From: an uncultured Rhodospirillales bacterium
Lineage (GTDB): Bacteria > Pseudomonadota > Alphaproteobacteria > CAAGCB01 > CAG-977
Assembly (NCBI GenBank): GCA_902777205.1
Contig: CACYSU010000014.1
Coordinates: 1 to 57,188, forward strand
DNA length: 57,188 bases
Direction of reading: 5' to 3'
The notes under the pieces are model-generated. The model saw nothing but the letters and a program-made list of their open reading frames with translations. It was not told the origin of the DNA and did not search any database. The first letter of the stretch is position 1, and the number at the start of each line of letters is the position of its first letter. Positions 1 to 7,122 of this stretch are shown here, one piece after another. A program made the translations under genes and the position numbers.

Positions 1-198
1 CCGCTCGTTCTCGTAATAGCGGATCCGAGGGTCGGAATAGCTCCGAACCACCCGCGCCACGTTCGGGTCGGGCGAACAGTCGTTCACGATCACAACCTCA
101 AAATCGTCAAACGTCTGCCCCAATATCCCGTCCATACACGCGCGCAAATGCTCCTCGCGCGTGTTGTACAGCGGAAGTAAGACTGAGATTAACGGCAT
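1..198 (-). CDS. Glycosyltransferase family 2, N-terminal fragment
   Basis: The first 66 codons of a gene that continues beyond base 1. The start ATG follows AGGAGG eight bases upstream. The translation opens MPLISVLLPLYNTREEHLRA, and soon after comes VVIVNDCSPDPNVARVV. This is the usual start of a GT-A fold family-2 glycosyltransferase: a beta strand plus LPLYN, then the VNDxSxD nucleotide-sugar loop. Such enzymes move a sugar from a nucleotide-sugar to a glycan or lipid acceptor at the inner face of the membrane. The acceptor cannot be told from this fragment. It lies downstream of, and on the same strand as, two recombinase genes. Confidence 0.85.
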   Translation of the reverse strand, partial: MPLISVLLPLYNTREEHLRACMDGILGQTFDDFEVVIVNDCSPDPNVARVVRSYSDPRIRYYENER

Positions 199-321
199 CA
201 AGCGTCCTCCTGTTCAGGCGAACGGGAACAGCAAAAACAGAACGCCTCGACATTCGTTTTCCCGCGTTTTAAGCCGCAGGCTCTGGACATCGGCGGGAAT
301 TCCCGTTCATAAAAAAGCAAA

Positions 322-957
322 TCACGCATGGGCGGCCGCCTTGACATCCGGATGCGTTTTCAGCCATTCGTACAAAGTCGTGCGCGAAATTTCCAAACGG
401 CGGCAGATTTCGACAACGCCGCACCCCTGTTCAAACAAACGGCGGATGCTGTCCCGTTTGCCGTCCAGCTTTTTGCTTTTGTTCAAAACTCCGGCGGGAC
501 GGCCGACCGCCTTTCCCGCGCGTTTCAGCAAATCCATGCTTTCCCTGACCGCGGCGGAACCGGATTCCTTTGCCGCGCGCGCCATCAATCCGAAACCGAA
601 CGCCAACACCGACGCGGAAACGTCGCCGCCGATTTTCACGCCGTCGCCCGCGGAATAAACCGTCGCGCCGCTTTCCAACAACCGCGCCAGCAAAGCCATA
701 ACCGCGGCGATATCGCGTCCCAAACGGAACAGCTTTGACACAATTAAAACGTCGCCCGATTTGAAATCCGGCAACGGCGCGCCGTCGTCGTCGAAAATCC
801 ATTCATCCAAAGACAAGCCGTTCGATCGGGCGAAAGCGGCGACATCCTCGCGCTGCGATTGCGTCGCCGCCGCGTTTTTGCACAACCGGACATACCCGTA
901 GCAGGTGCGTCCGGAAGCGGAATCGCCGGAACATCCGTTTATGTCACGCCGGATCAA
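322..957 (-). CDS. Degenerate serine recombinase (resolvase/invertase family), catalytic Ser replaced by Cys
   Basis: About 211 residues from a TTG start preceded by GGGAGAGG; a longer form from a TTG at 1020 is possible. It aligns along its length with the intact recombinase just upstream: YGYVRLC against YGYLRVS, DVLIVSKLFRLGR against DVIVCSELSRLGR, VGRPAG against LGRPAG, and a C-terminal helix-turn-helix (EICRRLEISRTTLYEWL). The position of the nucleophilic serine is a cysteine (C26). The ER pair of the E-helix region (ELERDMISQR in the neighbour) is changed to ARAAKESGSAA. It is therefore probably unable to recombine DNA in the normal way but may still bind it. A regulatory or dominant-negative partner of the upstream recombinase is possible; this is inference. 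Confidence 0.75.
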   Translation of the reverse strand: MIRRDINGCSGDSASGRTCYGYVRLCKNAAATQSQREDVAAFARSNGLSLDEWIFDDDGAPLPDFKSGDVLIVSKLFRLGRDIAAVMALLARLLESGATVYSAGDGVKIGGDVSASVLAFGFGLMARAAKESGSAAVRESMDLLKRAGKAVGRPAGVLNKSKKLDGKRDSIRRLFEQGCGVVEICRRLEISRTTLYEWLKTHPDVKAAAHA

Positions 958-1133
958 AGCCCTCTCCCTTGATGAAAACGTCTTTGCGGATATTCTCCCT
1001 TTTTTCCGTATAAAATACAAGCATATTTTTTTGAAATCCTCTTGTGACTAATGAAACGGTTCCGGCCGATTTGCCGGAACGCCGGATCGGCCGCGTCCCT
1101 TTCGGAAAAAAGGGACGTTTTATCCGGCAAGAG

Positions 1134-1745
1134 TTATTTTGCGCCGTTCCGCGCGATTTTCAGGAAAGAATACAGGCTGCCGACGCCCATGCCGGTCATG
1201 CGCGCGATTTTCACTTTTCCGACGCCCTGATCCACCAGCCGCAAAATCCGTTTTTCCTTGCCGTCCCAGACGTGTTTTTTGTTCATGCTGCCCGCCGGAC
1301 GCCCCAGCTTTTTCCCGTCAGCCTTGCGTCTGGCCAGCGCCTCTTTCGTGCGCTGGCTGATCATGTCGCGTTCCAATTCGGCGACCAGCCCGAACGCAAA
1401 CGCCAAAACCTTGCTTTGCATATTGTCGCCCAGTTCGTAGCCGTCCTTGACGGTCAGGACTTTCGCACCCGTTTTCATGCAATGTTCCAAAATCGAAATG
1501 ATCATAAACAGCTTGCGCCCCAAACGGGACAGTTCGGAACACACGATCACGTCGCCCGATTTAATCCGTTTCAGCAATTTTCCCAATTCGCGTTTTTCGG
1601 GCGCTTTCGTTCCGGAAACCCCGTCGTCAACAATCCACCTGTCGATCGTCAGCCCGCGTTTGCACGCCAGATTTTCCACGCCGATTTTCTGATTTTCGCA
1701 ATCCTGTTTATCCGTGGATACCCTTAAATAACCATATACCGTCAT
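1134..1745 (-). CDS. Serine recombinase, resolvase/DNA invertase family
   Basis: 203 residues from ATG with AAAGGAA seven bases upstream. The N-terminal catalytic domain shows YGYLRVSTDKQD with S10 as the predicted nucleophile, then SELSRLGRK and the ELERDMISQRT helix. The C-terminus has GRPAGS followed by a Hin-like helix-turn-helix (KIARMTGMGVGSLYSFLK). Length and order of parts match small DNA invertases and resolvases such as Hin, Gin and Tn3 resolvase. These cut all four strands through a phosphoserine link and invert or resolve DNA between paired sites. I found no clear pair of inverted crossover sites nearby, so its target is unknown. A degenerate paralogue follows 176 bases downstream. 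Confidence 0.9.
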   Translation of the reverse strand: MTVYGYLRVSTDKQDCENQKIGVENLACKRGLTIDRWIVDDGVSGTKAPEKRELGKLLKRIKSGDVIVCSELSRLGRKLFMIISILEHCMKTGAKVLTVKDGYELGDNMQSKVLAFAFGLVAELERDMISQRTKEALARRKADGKKLGRPAGSMNKKHVWDGKEKRILRLVDQGVGKVKIARMTGMGVGSLYSFLKIARNGAK

Positions 1746-1850
1746 CTTTCGTTTCCTTTTTCAAATCCCGTCCGTCCCTGCGACGAACCGGATTCAGGAA
1801 AAACGAAAAATCTTTTTCCACCGTAAACGCCCCGTTTTCCGCGCATACGA

Positions 1851-1880
1851 AAAGGGCGTCCCGTCGGGGACGCCCTTTGT
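1851..1880 (-). terminator. Intrinsic terminator after the RNase J-like gene
   Basis: A perfect 12-bp stem: AAAGGGCGTCCC, loop GTCG, GGGACGCCCTTT. On the minus strand it is followed by TTTTCG. It lies just past the stop of the RNase J-like gene and ends the iscX-rnj transcript. The plus side is also T-rich, so it may work both ways. Confidence 0.85.
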
Positions 1881-1898
1881 GTTTTTCAACCGTAAAGC

Positions 1899-3563
1899 TT
1901 AGCGCGCGCGGTCGGCAACTTTCGCCATAACGGCGATGTTGTGGCGTTTTCCGCCTTTGCCTTTTTTACCGCCCTTGCCGCCTTTGGCCATATTCTTGCG
2001 TTCGGTTTTGGACATCAGGATTTTCTTGTATTCGATTTCCTTGACATCTTCCCATTTCTTCGCAACGGGGTTGAACGCCTGTTTGATATAGCGGAAGTCG
2101 GGGTTCATAAAGTCGTCGTTCTGGTCGATGACCGCGATGCGGCTGGCTTTGCCGATCGTCGGGGAAACCTGAACTTCGCCCTTGGAAACGACAATCTTCT
2201 GCGCGTTCGTGATGTGATCGACTTTCTGACCTTTGCCCTTGAAGATTTCTTCCGTCGCTTTGGTCTGGACTTCGTCGCCGTGAATGCCGATGAACGTCGT
2301 TTTGCGATCCGCGGGCTGGTTGGCGGCCGCCAAATCGGCAACCTTTTCCATATCGCCGGCGCGGCCGTGACCGGAAACGTAGTAGGTTTCGCCTTCGACG
2401 AAAGCGGCGCCGCGTTCGGGGATCATCGTTTTCCAACCCTGAGCGCGCAAGGCCCCCATCATCTGATCGACAACCGCCTGATTGTCACCGGACGGAATGA
2501 CCGCCTGCTGGTTGACGCACAGGTTCGGAACGCCGCGCGCCGGACGGATGTTGCGGTTTTCACCGCGGGAAACGCGCGCCATGGACGCCATTTCCTCACC
2601 CTGCGTACCGGTCACCATATAGATGCGTTCGCTGGGCGGAATGGCGCGGGCGGCGGGGTCTTTGGCGTCAATGATGTTGACGCGGACGCCCGTGCGTTTT
2701 TCGCATTCGCGGGTCATGCTCATATCCGCTTTGTTCAGGCAGTTGTTGACCTGAACCAGCGAAGCGCCGTCCAGAATGAACGTGCGGGGCTTCGTTCCCG
2801 TTTCCTTGGCGTATTCGGCCACCGCGATAACGTCGGCCATCATCTGCTGGGCGGAACGGGCGATCGTGCCGACCATCATCTGGGCGTTGGGATTGTCGTA
2901 CAGGATTTTTTTAAAGCCCTTGGTCACCATGTCGTAGGACGGCGTGGTTTCCTTGGATGTCGTGGACGTGGAGTCGCAGAAGCAGACGTCAATGCCTTTG
3001 GCAAAGACTCCGGCAATGCGTTTATCGTCCCAACCTTTGCCCAATTCGGCTTTGGTCGTTTTAAAATCGCCCATATCCATCATACGAGTGCCGTCGGGGG
3101 ATTCGACGACGAACGCGATCGCGCCGGGGGCGGAGTGCGTCACGGGGACGGGTTCGATTTCAAAGCCGTTGACTTTGAATTTTTCGCCGTCCTTCACATC
3201 GTGGAATTTCGGCATATTGTCGATCGGCAGCCCCTGTTTGGTCATTTCGGCCAGCATGAACTGATGCGTGAATTTGTCGGCATAGATGTTCAGCGGACGT
3301 TCAGGGTTCATCTGGATGTGGTGGATGATGCCGGCGATGTGGTCGGCGTGGGCGTGCGTCAACAGCAGGTCGTCGCATTCCAGCGGAGCGATGTAGTTGT
3401 CAACACCCGTCAAAGCCTTGTCGGAAAACTTCATGCCGCAGTCGATCTGAATCGACTTTTTGCTTCCGTCTTCGGCGGTATAGGTGATCTTTTTCGCGTT
3501 GCCGCCGATACCGTCCAAGTTATTTCCGCCGAGAGATTCGAACTCTGTTCTTTTTTCAGCCAT
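1899..3563 (-). CDS. rnj: RNase J-like metallo-beta-lactamase/beta-CASP nuclease
   Basis: 554 residues, the usual size for RNase J. The metallo-beta-lactamase zinc motif is THAHADHIAG at about residues 69-78 (HxHxDH). Further on are MDMGDFK and CDSTST, the RNase J-type TGTQGEEMASMARVSRGE segment, and a late YYVSGHGRAGD histidine motif. These are the order and parts of RNase J, which degrades and matures RNA from the 5' end in many alphaproteobacteria. The C-terminus carries a Lys/Gly-rich tail (KGGKGGKKGKGGK), plausibly for RNA binding. The sequence looks divergent from standard RNase J (HAHADH rather than the common HGHEDH), so it may be a paralogue with a special role. It follows iscX by 25 bases in one operon and ends at a strong terminator. 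Confidence 0.8.
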   Translation of the reverse strand: MAEKRTEFESLGGNNLDGIGGNAKKITYTAEDGSKKSIQIDCGMKFSDKALTGVDNYIAPLECDDLLLTHAHADHIAGIIHHIQMNPERPLNIYADKFTHQFMLAEMTKQGLPIDNMPKFHDVKDGEKFKVNGFEIEPVPVTHSAPGAIAFVVESPDGTRMMDMGDFKTTKAELGKGWDDKRIAGVFAKGIDVCFCDSTSTTSKETTPSYDMVTKGFKKILYDNPNAQMMVGTIARSAQQMMADVIAVAEYAKETGTKPRTFILDGASLVQVNNCLNKADMSMTRECEKRTGVRVNIIDAKDPAARAIPPSERIYMVTGTQGEEMASMARVSRGENRNIRPARGVPNLCVNQQAVIPSGDNQAVVDQMMGALRAQGWKTMIPERGAAFVEGETYYVSGHGRAGDMEKVADLAAANQPADRKTTFIGIHGDEVQTKATEEIFKGKGQKVDHITNAQKIVVSKGEVQVSPTIGKASRIAVIDQNDDFMNPDFRYIKQAFNPVAKKWEDVKEIEYKKILMSKTERKNMAKGGKGGKKGKGGKRHNIAVMAKVADRAR

Positions 3564-3588
3564 AACTGCACCTTTCTGTAAAAATCAA

Positions 3589-3795
3589 TTAACCTTCGGG
3601 ATAAGCGACATAAACCCAGCGATTCCAAATCGCGCCCAAAACCGTTTCGTCGGGTTCGGATTCGTCTTCAAAATCGGGCAGGGATTTGACCAAACCGATC
3701 AATTCTTCGTCTTTCATGTCGGTCAAAGCCTTATCAGGATAAGCTTCGTTCAACGCGTCCGCGATATCGCAGTAATCTTTCCAACGTAATGCCAT
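3589..3795 (-). CDS. iscX: IscX-like Fe-S assembly protein
   Basis: 68 residues, acidic. MALRWKDYCDIADALNEAYP matches the start of IscX (YfhJ), followed by LPDFEDESEPDETVLGAIWNRW, the conserved acidic helix and terminal tryptophan region. IscX binds IscS and iron and tunes Fe-S cluster building in the cytoplasm. The usual isc operon is not next to it; it is here the first gene of a two-gene unit with the RNase J-like gene. AAGGAG precedes the start. Confidence 0.8.
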   Translation of the reverse strand: MALRWKDYCDIADALNEAYPDKALTDMKDEELIGLVKSLPDFEDESEPDETVLGAIWNRWVYVAYPEG

Positions 3796-3844
3796 ACTTA
3801 TTCTCCTTGCACCAAGACTTTAACCCCTCAAGTCTGTTAAGCAC

Positions 3845-3874
3845 ATATTAGCACCTGTTTTTTACGTTTTGCAA
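3845..3874 (-). promoter_or_regulatory. Sigma70-type promoter for iscX-rnj
   Basis: On the minus strand TTGCAA is followed after 18 bases by TAATAT, about 50 bases upstream of the iscX start in an AT-rich gap. No other feature explains this AT-rich stretch. Confidence 0.5.
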
Positions 3875-3918
3875 ACACTTTTTCAAAAATTTTTCAAAAA
3901 TTTTGACAAAAATCAAAA

Positions 3919-3989
3919 AAGGCGCGGATTTCGCGAAACGCCTTATTTTTCCGAAAAATAAAAGGACGGTTTAGTGAAAAACCGTCCTT
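3919..3989 (-). terminator. Tandem intrinsic terminators ending the secretin/giant-protein operon
   Basis: Two hairpins in a row. The first met by minus-strand transcription is AAGGACGGTTT...AAACCGTCCTT (3962-3989), followed by TTTTATTTTT. The second is AAGGCG...CGCCTT (3919-3944), followed by TTTTTT. Both lie after the gene ending at 4039. Confidence 0.8.
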
Positions 3990-4038
3990 AAAACGCGTAT
4001 TTTTTCGCAAATATTTCATACAAAGCCCGAAAACGCCG

Positions 4039-4893
4039 TCACATCGGCGGAACGTTCAGCAAAGCGATGTATCCGGGGGGAATCCGCATGGTCGCGTAAC
4101 GGATGTTCGCCGTTTCGATCTGGAATTTCGGAACGCCCAGAATGTCCGACGCCATGGAAAAGAAATCCTTGGCTTCGACTTCGCGGCGCTGGGCGTTCAT
4201 CAGGTACAAAACGCAGCCCTGCCCCTTTTGCGCGATGCCGCAGCGCGGGCGTCCCTTGGGGATTTCCGCGTTGGTGACGACCCCCGGCAGCTCGTTTTCC
4301 GCCCCGCTTTGCAGCACGGACGCGGCGAAATACCCCGCGACGCCGCCGAACGCCAGCAAAAACATGAACAGCGGCAGCAGCACTTTCGTTTTCACAAAAG
4401 CGGGCGGCAGCCCCAGATCGGACGCCATATTGTGTTCGTAGGGGTTTTCCTCGAACGCGGGTTCCTCTTCGATTTCCGCCGATTCGGCCGGCTGTTCCGG
4501 TTCGTCGGGCTCCAAATCGTCGATAAAGCCGTTTTCGTCAACTTCGGGTTCCGGTTCGGGAACGTTGTTCCACAATTCATCCACGTCCGATTCGTCGGCG
4601 GACGGCGCGGGTGCGGGAACCGGCGCCGAAACCGGCGCGGCGGCGGGATGCGGCGGATAAGACGGTTCGGCGGCCGGCGCGGCGGCGGGATGCGGCGGAT
4701 AAGACGGTTCGGCGGCCGGCGCGGGCGGCATCGGATACCCCATCGGACGCGGCGGCATTTTCACCCCCGCGGGCGGCATCGGGTATCCCATCGGACGCGG
4801 CGGCATTTTCACCCCCGCGGGCGGCATCGGCGCGCCTCCCTGCGGCGGATAGGGGGATGTTGGCGGATAAGGCGGACGTTGTTGATCAGGCAT
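4039..4893 (-). CDS. Proline-rich single-pass membrane protein of the secretion cluster
   Basis: 284 residues. Residues 1-100 are Pro-rich and contain two near-identical blocks (MPPAGVKMPPRPMGYP) and repeats of AAEPSYPPHPAAAP. Then comes an acidic stretch (about 100-165), one membrane helix (VLLPLFMFLLAFGGVAGYFAA, about 170-190) and a periplasmic domain of some 90 residues ending PPGYIALLNVPPM. With no signal peptide, the long N-terminal arm should be cytoplasmic. I do not recognise the family. The gene lies 11 bases after the secretin-like lipoprotein gene and is the last of its operon, so a role as an inner-membrane partner of the secretin or secretion channel is likely but inferred. Confidence 0.75.
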   Translation of the reverse strand: MPDQQRPPYPPTSPYPPQGGAPMPPAGVKMPPRPMGYPMPPAGVKMPPRPMGYPMPPAPAAEPSYPPHPAAAPAAEPSYPPHPAAAPVSAPVPAPAPSADESDVDELWNNVPEPEPEVDENGFIDDLEPDEPEQPAESAEIEEEPAFEENPYEHNMASDLGLPPAFVKTKVLLPLFMFLLAFGGVAGYFAASVLQSGAENELPGVVTNAEIPKGRPRCGIAQKGQGCVLYLMNAQRREVEAKDFFSMASDILGVPKFQIETANIRYATMRIPPGYIALLNVPPM

Positions 4894-4904
4894 CTGTTCC
4901 TCCT

Positions 4905-6143
4905 TTAATTAAACTCTTTGACCAGCCGGATGATGCGGGGGGTCAGGATGATGACGGTTTCGTACCCGTTCAGGGAATCGCTGAAAGACGCCGAGGGAAT
5001 CCCGATCAGAACGATATTGTCCCCCAGCTTGCTTTTAGCCGTGAAAGCCGTGATTTCGCCCTGATCCGAATCCAGCGTGACGGCCGTGTTCATGCGGCGT
5101 TCGCCGTACAGATCCGTTTGCGCCATGACGGACAGCTGGGCTTCGGGCATGGACATATAGCCGCACCGCCCCACGTCGAAACGCGCGCGCCATTTGTTGG
5201 CGGCGATGAACATCCCTTCAGACACCAGCGTGACGGAACCGCGGGCGTTCAGGAAATTGCGCAGGCTTTTGGCGTTGATGTCGTGATCCGTGACCAGCGC
5301 GCGCCCCAAAACGCCTTTCAGCATGAACTTGATCCGATCCGCGCCGAACAGGCCGACCAGATCCTGCCATTCGATTTCCTTTGTCGTGCCGAACGGTTTG
5401 ACGCGCAGCACCTGCACGTCGAACGCGATCAGCTTCGGTTCGGTGTCGAACAGTTCGATCAGCTTTCTGACCTTGGCCTCGACGCTTTTGTCACCCTTGA
5501 AGGAAATGATGTTTTCCTCCCAGTTGACGACCAGATCGTGCATTCCGGCGCCGCGCAGGGAATCCAGAACGGCGATCATGATTTCACGCCGCGCGGGAAC
5601 GCTGAGGTTCCAGTTGACCTCGCGGCTGACGATCAGCACTTTCTGCGCGTCGATATAGCGGTAGTACAAATCGGCCGCGTCGGCGATCATGCCCGTGACT
5701 TCGGACAATTCGCCGGTGATGTTTTCGGCGGCCAGTTCGGGGAAAGGCCCGCCCTCGGCGACGATTTTGATTTTCGCTTCGTTCAGCAGCTTGTGGAACA
5801 CGCGTTCGGCCGTCTGCCCGTCAAAGGAAAATCCCGTCACCTCGTACCGCGGCAAAGCGTCGCTTTTGTCCGCGCGTTCCAATTTGAACGCCTCTTGCTG
5901 GAACGGAATGACGGTCACGACGTTTTGATGCGTGTCCTGAACGTCGCATCGAAACGGCGATTCCAGACTGACCATTTCGGCGGAACGCGTCGTTTTCGGT
6001 TCGGTCGGCAAAGAGGTCGGCCGCACGGTTTGCACCATCGGGCGTCCGGCGCGGATATCGCCCTGACACGCCGCGACGGCGACGCCGGCCGCGGTGACGG
6101 CGGCGATTAAAGCACATTTTTTGAATTGTCGAAAAAACATCAC
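4905..6143 (-). CDS. Secretin-family outer-membrane lipoprotein (PilN/TcpC-like)
   Basis: 412 residues. A type II signal peptide ends at the lipobox VAVAAC (C26). The middle holds a repeat-like domain around DLVVNWEENIISFKGDKSVEAKVRKLI, resembling the N-domains of secretins. The C-terminal part ends with an amphipathic beta pattern and VIILTPRIIRLV, close to the end signature of PilN/TcpC-type IVb pilus secretins and related type IV secretion pores. It is expected to form a ring in the outer membrane. It overlaps the upstream gene by 4 bases (ATGA). Which secretin subfamily it belongs to is uncertain. Confidence 0.7.
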   Translation of the reverse strand: MMFFRQFKKCALIAAVTAAGVAVAACQGDIRAGRPMVQTVRPTSLPTEPKTTRSAEMVSLESPFRCDVQDTHQNVVTVIPFQQEAFKLERADKSDALPRYEVTGFSFDGQTAERVFHKLLNEAKIKIVAEGGPFPELAAENITGELSEVTGMIADAADLYYRYIDAQKVLIVSREVNWNLSVPARREIMIAVLDSLRGAGMHDLVVNWEENIISFKGDKSVEAKVRKLIELFDTEPKLIAFDVQVLRVKPFGTTKEIEWQDLVGLFGADRIKFMLKGVLGRALVTDHDINAKSLRNFLNARGSVTLVSEGMFIAANKWRARFDVGRCGYMSMPEAQLSVMAQTDLYGERRMNTAVTLDSDQGEITAFTAKSKLGDNIVLIGIPSASFSDSLNGYETVIILTPRIIRLVKEFN

Positions 6144-7057
6144 TGTCCACCCTGTCCTTGACCCGCCGGCTGCGGCTGTCCGGCCGGCTGCGCCGGCTGA
6201 GCCTGCTGCGAATCAGGCGATTCAAAACCGTCCGGCGCGGGGCCGATGTCGCCTTCGTCCTCGTTTTTATCGGCCAGCGACCCCAAACGGTTTTTCACGT
6301 CGTCCATATCGTCTTCCTCCGCCAGCATTTCGGGCGGAGCGTTGCTTTCAAATTCGGCCTTGAACTCCCGCAATATCTTTTTCAGCGCGGGTTCGCCGCC
6401 CTTGTACCGTTCCTGCACGATTTTGGCGTAAGGCGGCGTCAAAATCTCCATCCCGAACGTCAGAATCTCGTCCAGCAGATCCAGAATGTAGCCGAAATAC
6501 GGATACTGGCTGAGCTCCAGCCCGCCCAGATGGACGCATCGGGCGCTGGTGCGGGAAATCGTCTGGTCGTAATAGGTTTTCAACCGCATGAAATGGTCGA
6601 AATTCCACAGCTGTTCCACCGTCAGGCCGTAATTGGACGCGACGACGGAACCGCCCGTCGCCGGCGCGGATTCGGTTTGCGCCAGCTTGGTCTGCAAACG
6701 GGCGACCAGATCCTGCCCCGCTTTGCCGAAAATGGACAGCCAGCGCTGCATTTCCGGCAGCCGCGCCTTGACCTGCGCGGCGTCCAGCTGGCGGCGGGGA
6801 TCAAGCATACGCGACACCTCCGCCCAAACGGAACCGGCCTTTTCATACGTCAGCGCCCTGTCGATGTTCGATTTGACTTTCGCCTGTTGGGATTCGGGGC
6901 AATCGGCCAGAATTCCGCCGATCTGTTCGCGCCACCGGTCGCCGAAAACGGATTGCGCGACGGAACGCAAACGCCCCAGCCCCTCTTGCGTATCCTGATA
7001 CGCCAGAACGGCTTCAAACAGCGACGACAAAGCTTCGGGTATTTCCTTTTCTGCCAT
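6140..7057 (-). CDS. Unrecognised soluble protein of the secretion cluster
   Basis: 305 residues, no signal peptide or membrane helix. Mostly helical by eye, with a central part containing NYGLTVEQLWNFDHFMRLKT and LSQYPYFGYILDLLDEILTFGMEI, then an acidic region (EEDDMDDVKNRL) and a Gln/Pro/Gly-rich tail (QPAGQPQPAGQGQGGQ). I do not recognise the family. It lies between the giant repeat protein and the secretin gene, overlapping the latter by 4 bases, so it probably works with them in the cytoplasm. Confidence 0.75.
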   Translation of the reverse strand: MAEKEIPEALSSLFEAVLAYQDTQEGLGRLRSVAQSVFGDRWREQIGGILADCPESQQAKVKSNIDRALTYEKAGSVWAEVSRMLDPRRQLDAAQVKARLPEMQRWLSIFGKAGQDLVARLQTKLAQTESAPATGGSVVASNYGLTVEQLWNFDHFMRLKTYYDQTISRTSARCVHLGGLELSQYPYFGYILDLLDEILTFGMEILTPPYAKIVQERYKGGEPALKKILREFKAEFESNAPPEMLAEEDDMDDVKNRLGSLADKNEDEGDIGPAPDGFESPDSQQAQPAQPAGQPQPAGQGQGGQ

Positions 7058-7122
7058 TTCCTTTTCCGCGTTAGAGTCCCTTTGTTTTATATATATTATG
7101 TTTCATTGCGAAAATGCAAACA

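Noticed and set aside
1941-3581. A long plus-strand frame opposite the RNase J-like gene.
   Set aside because: The minus strand encodes clear RNase J motifs and has ribosome site, operon partner and terminator; the plus frame has none of these.
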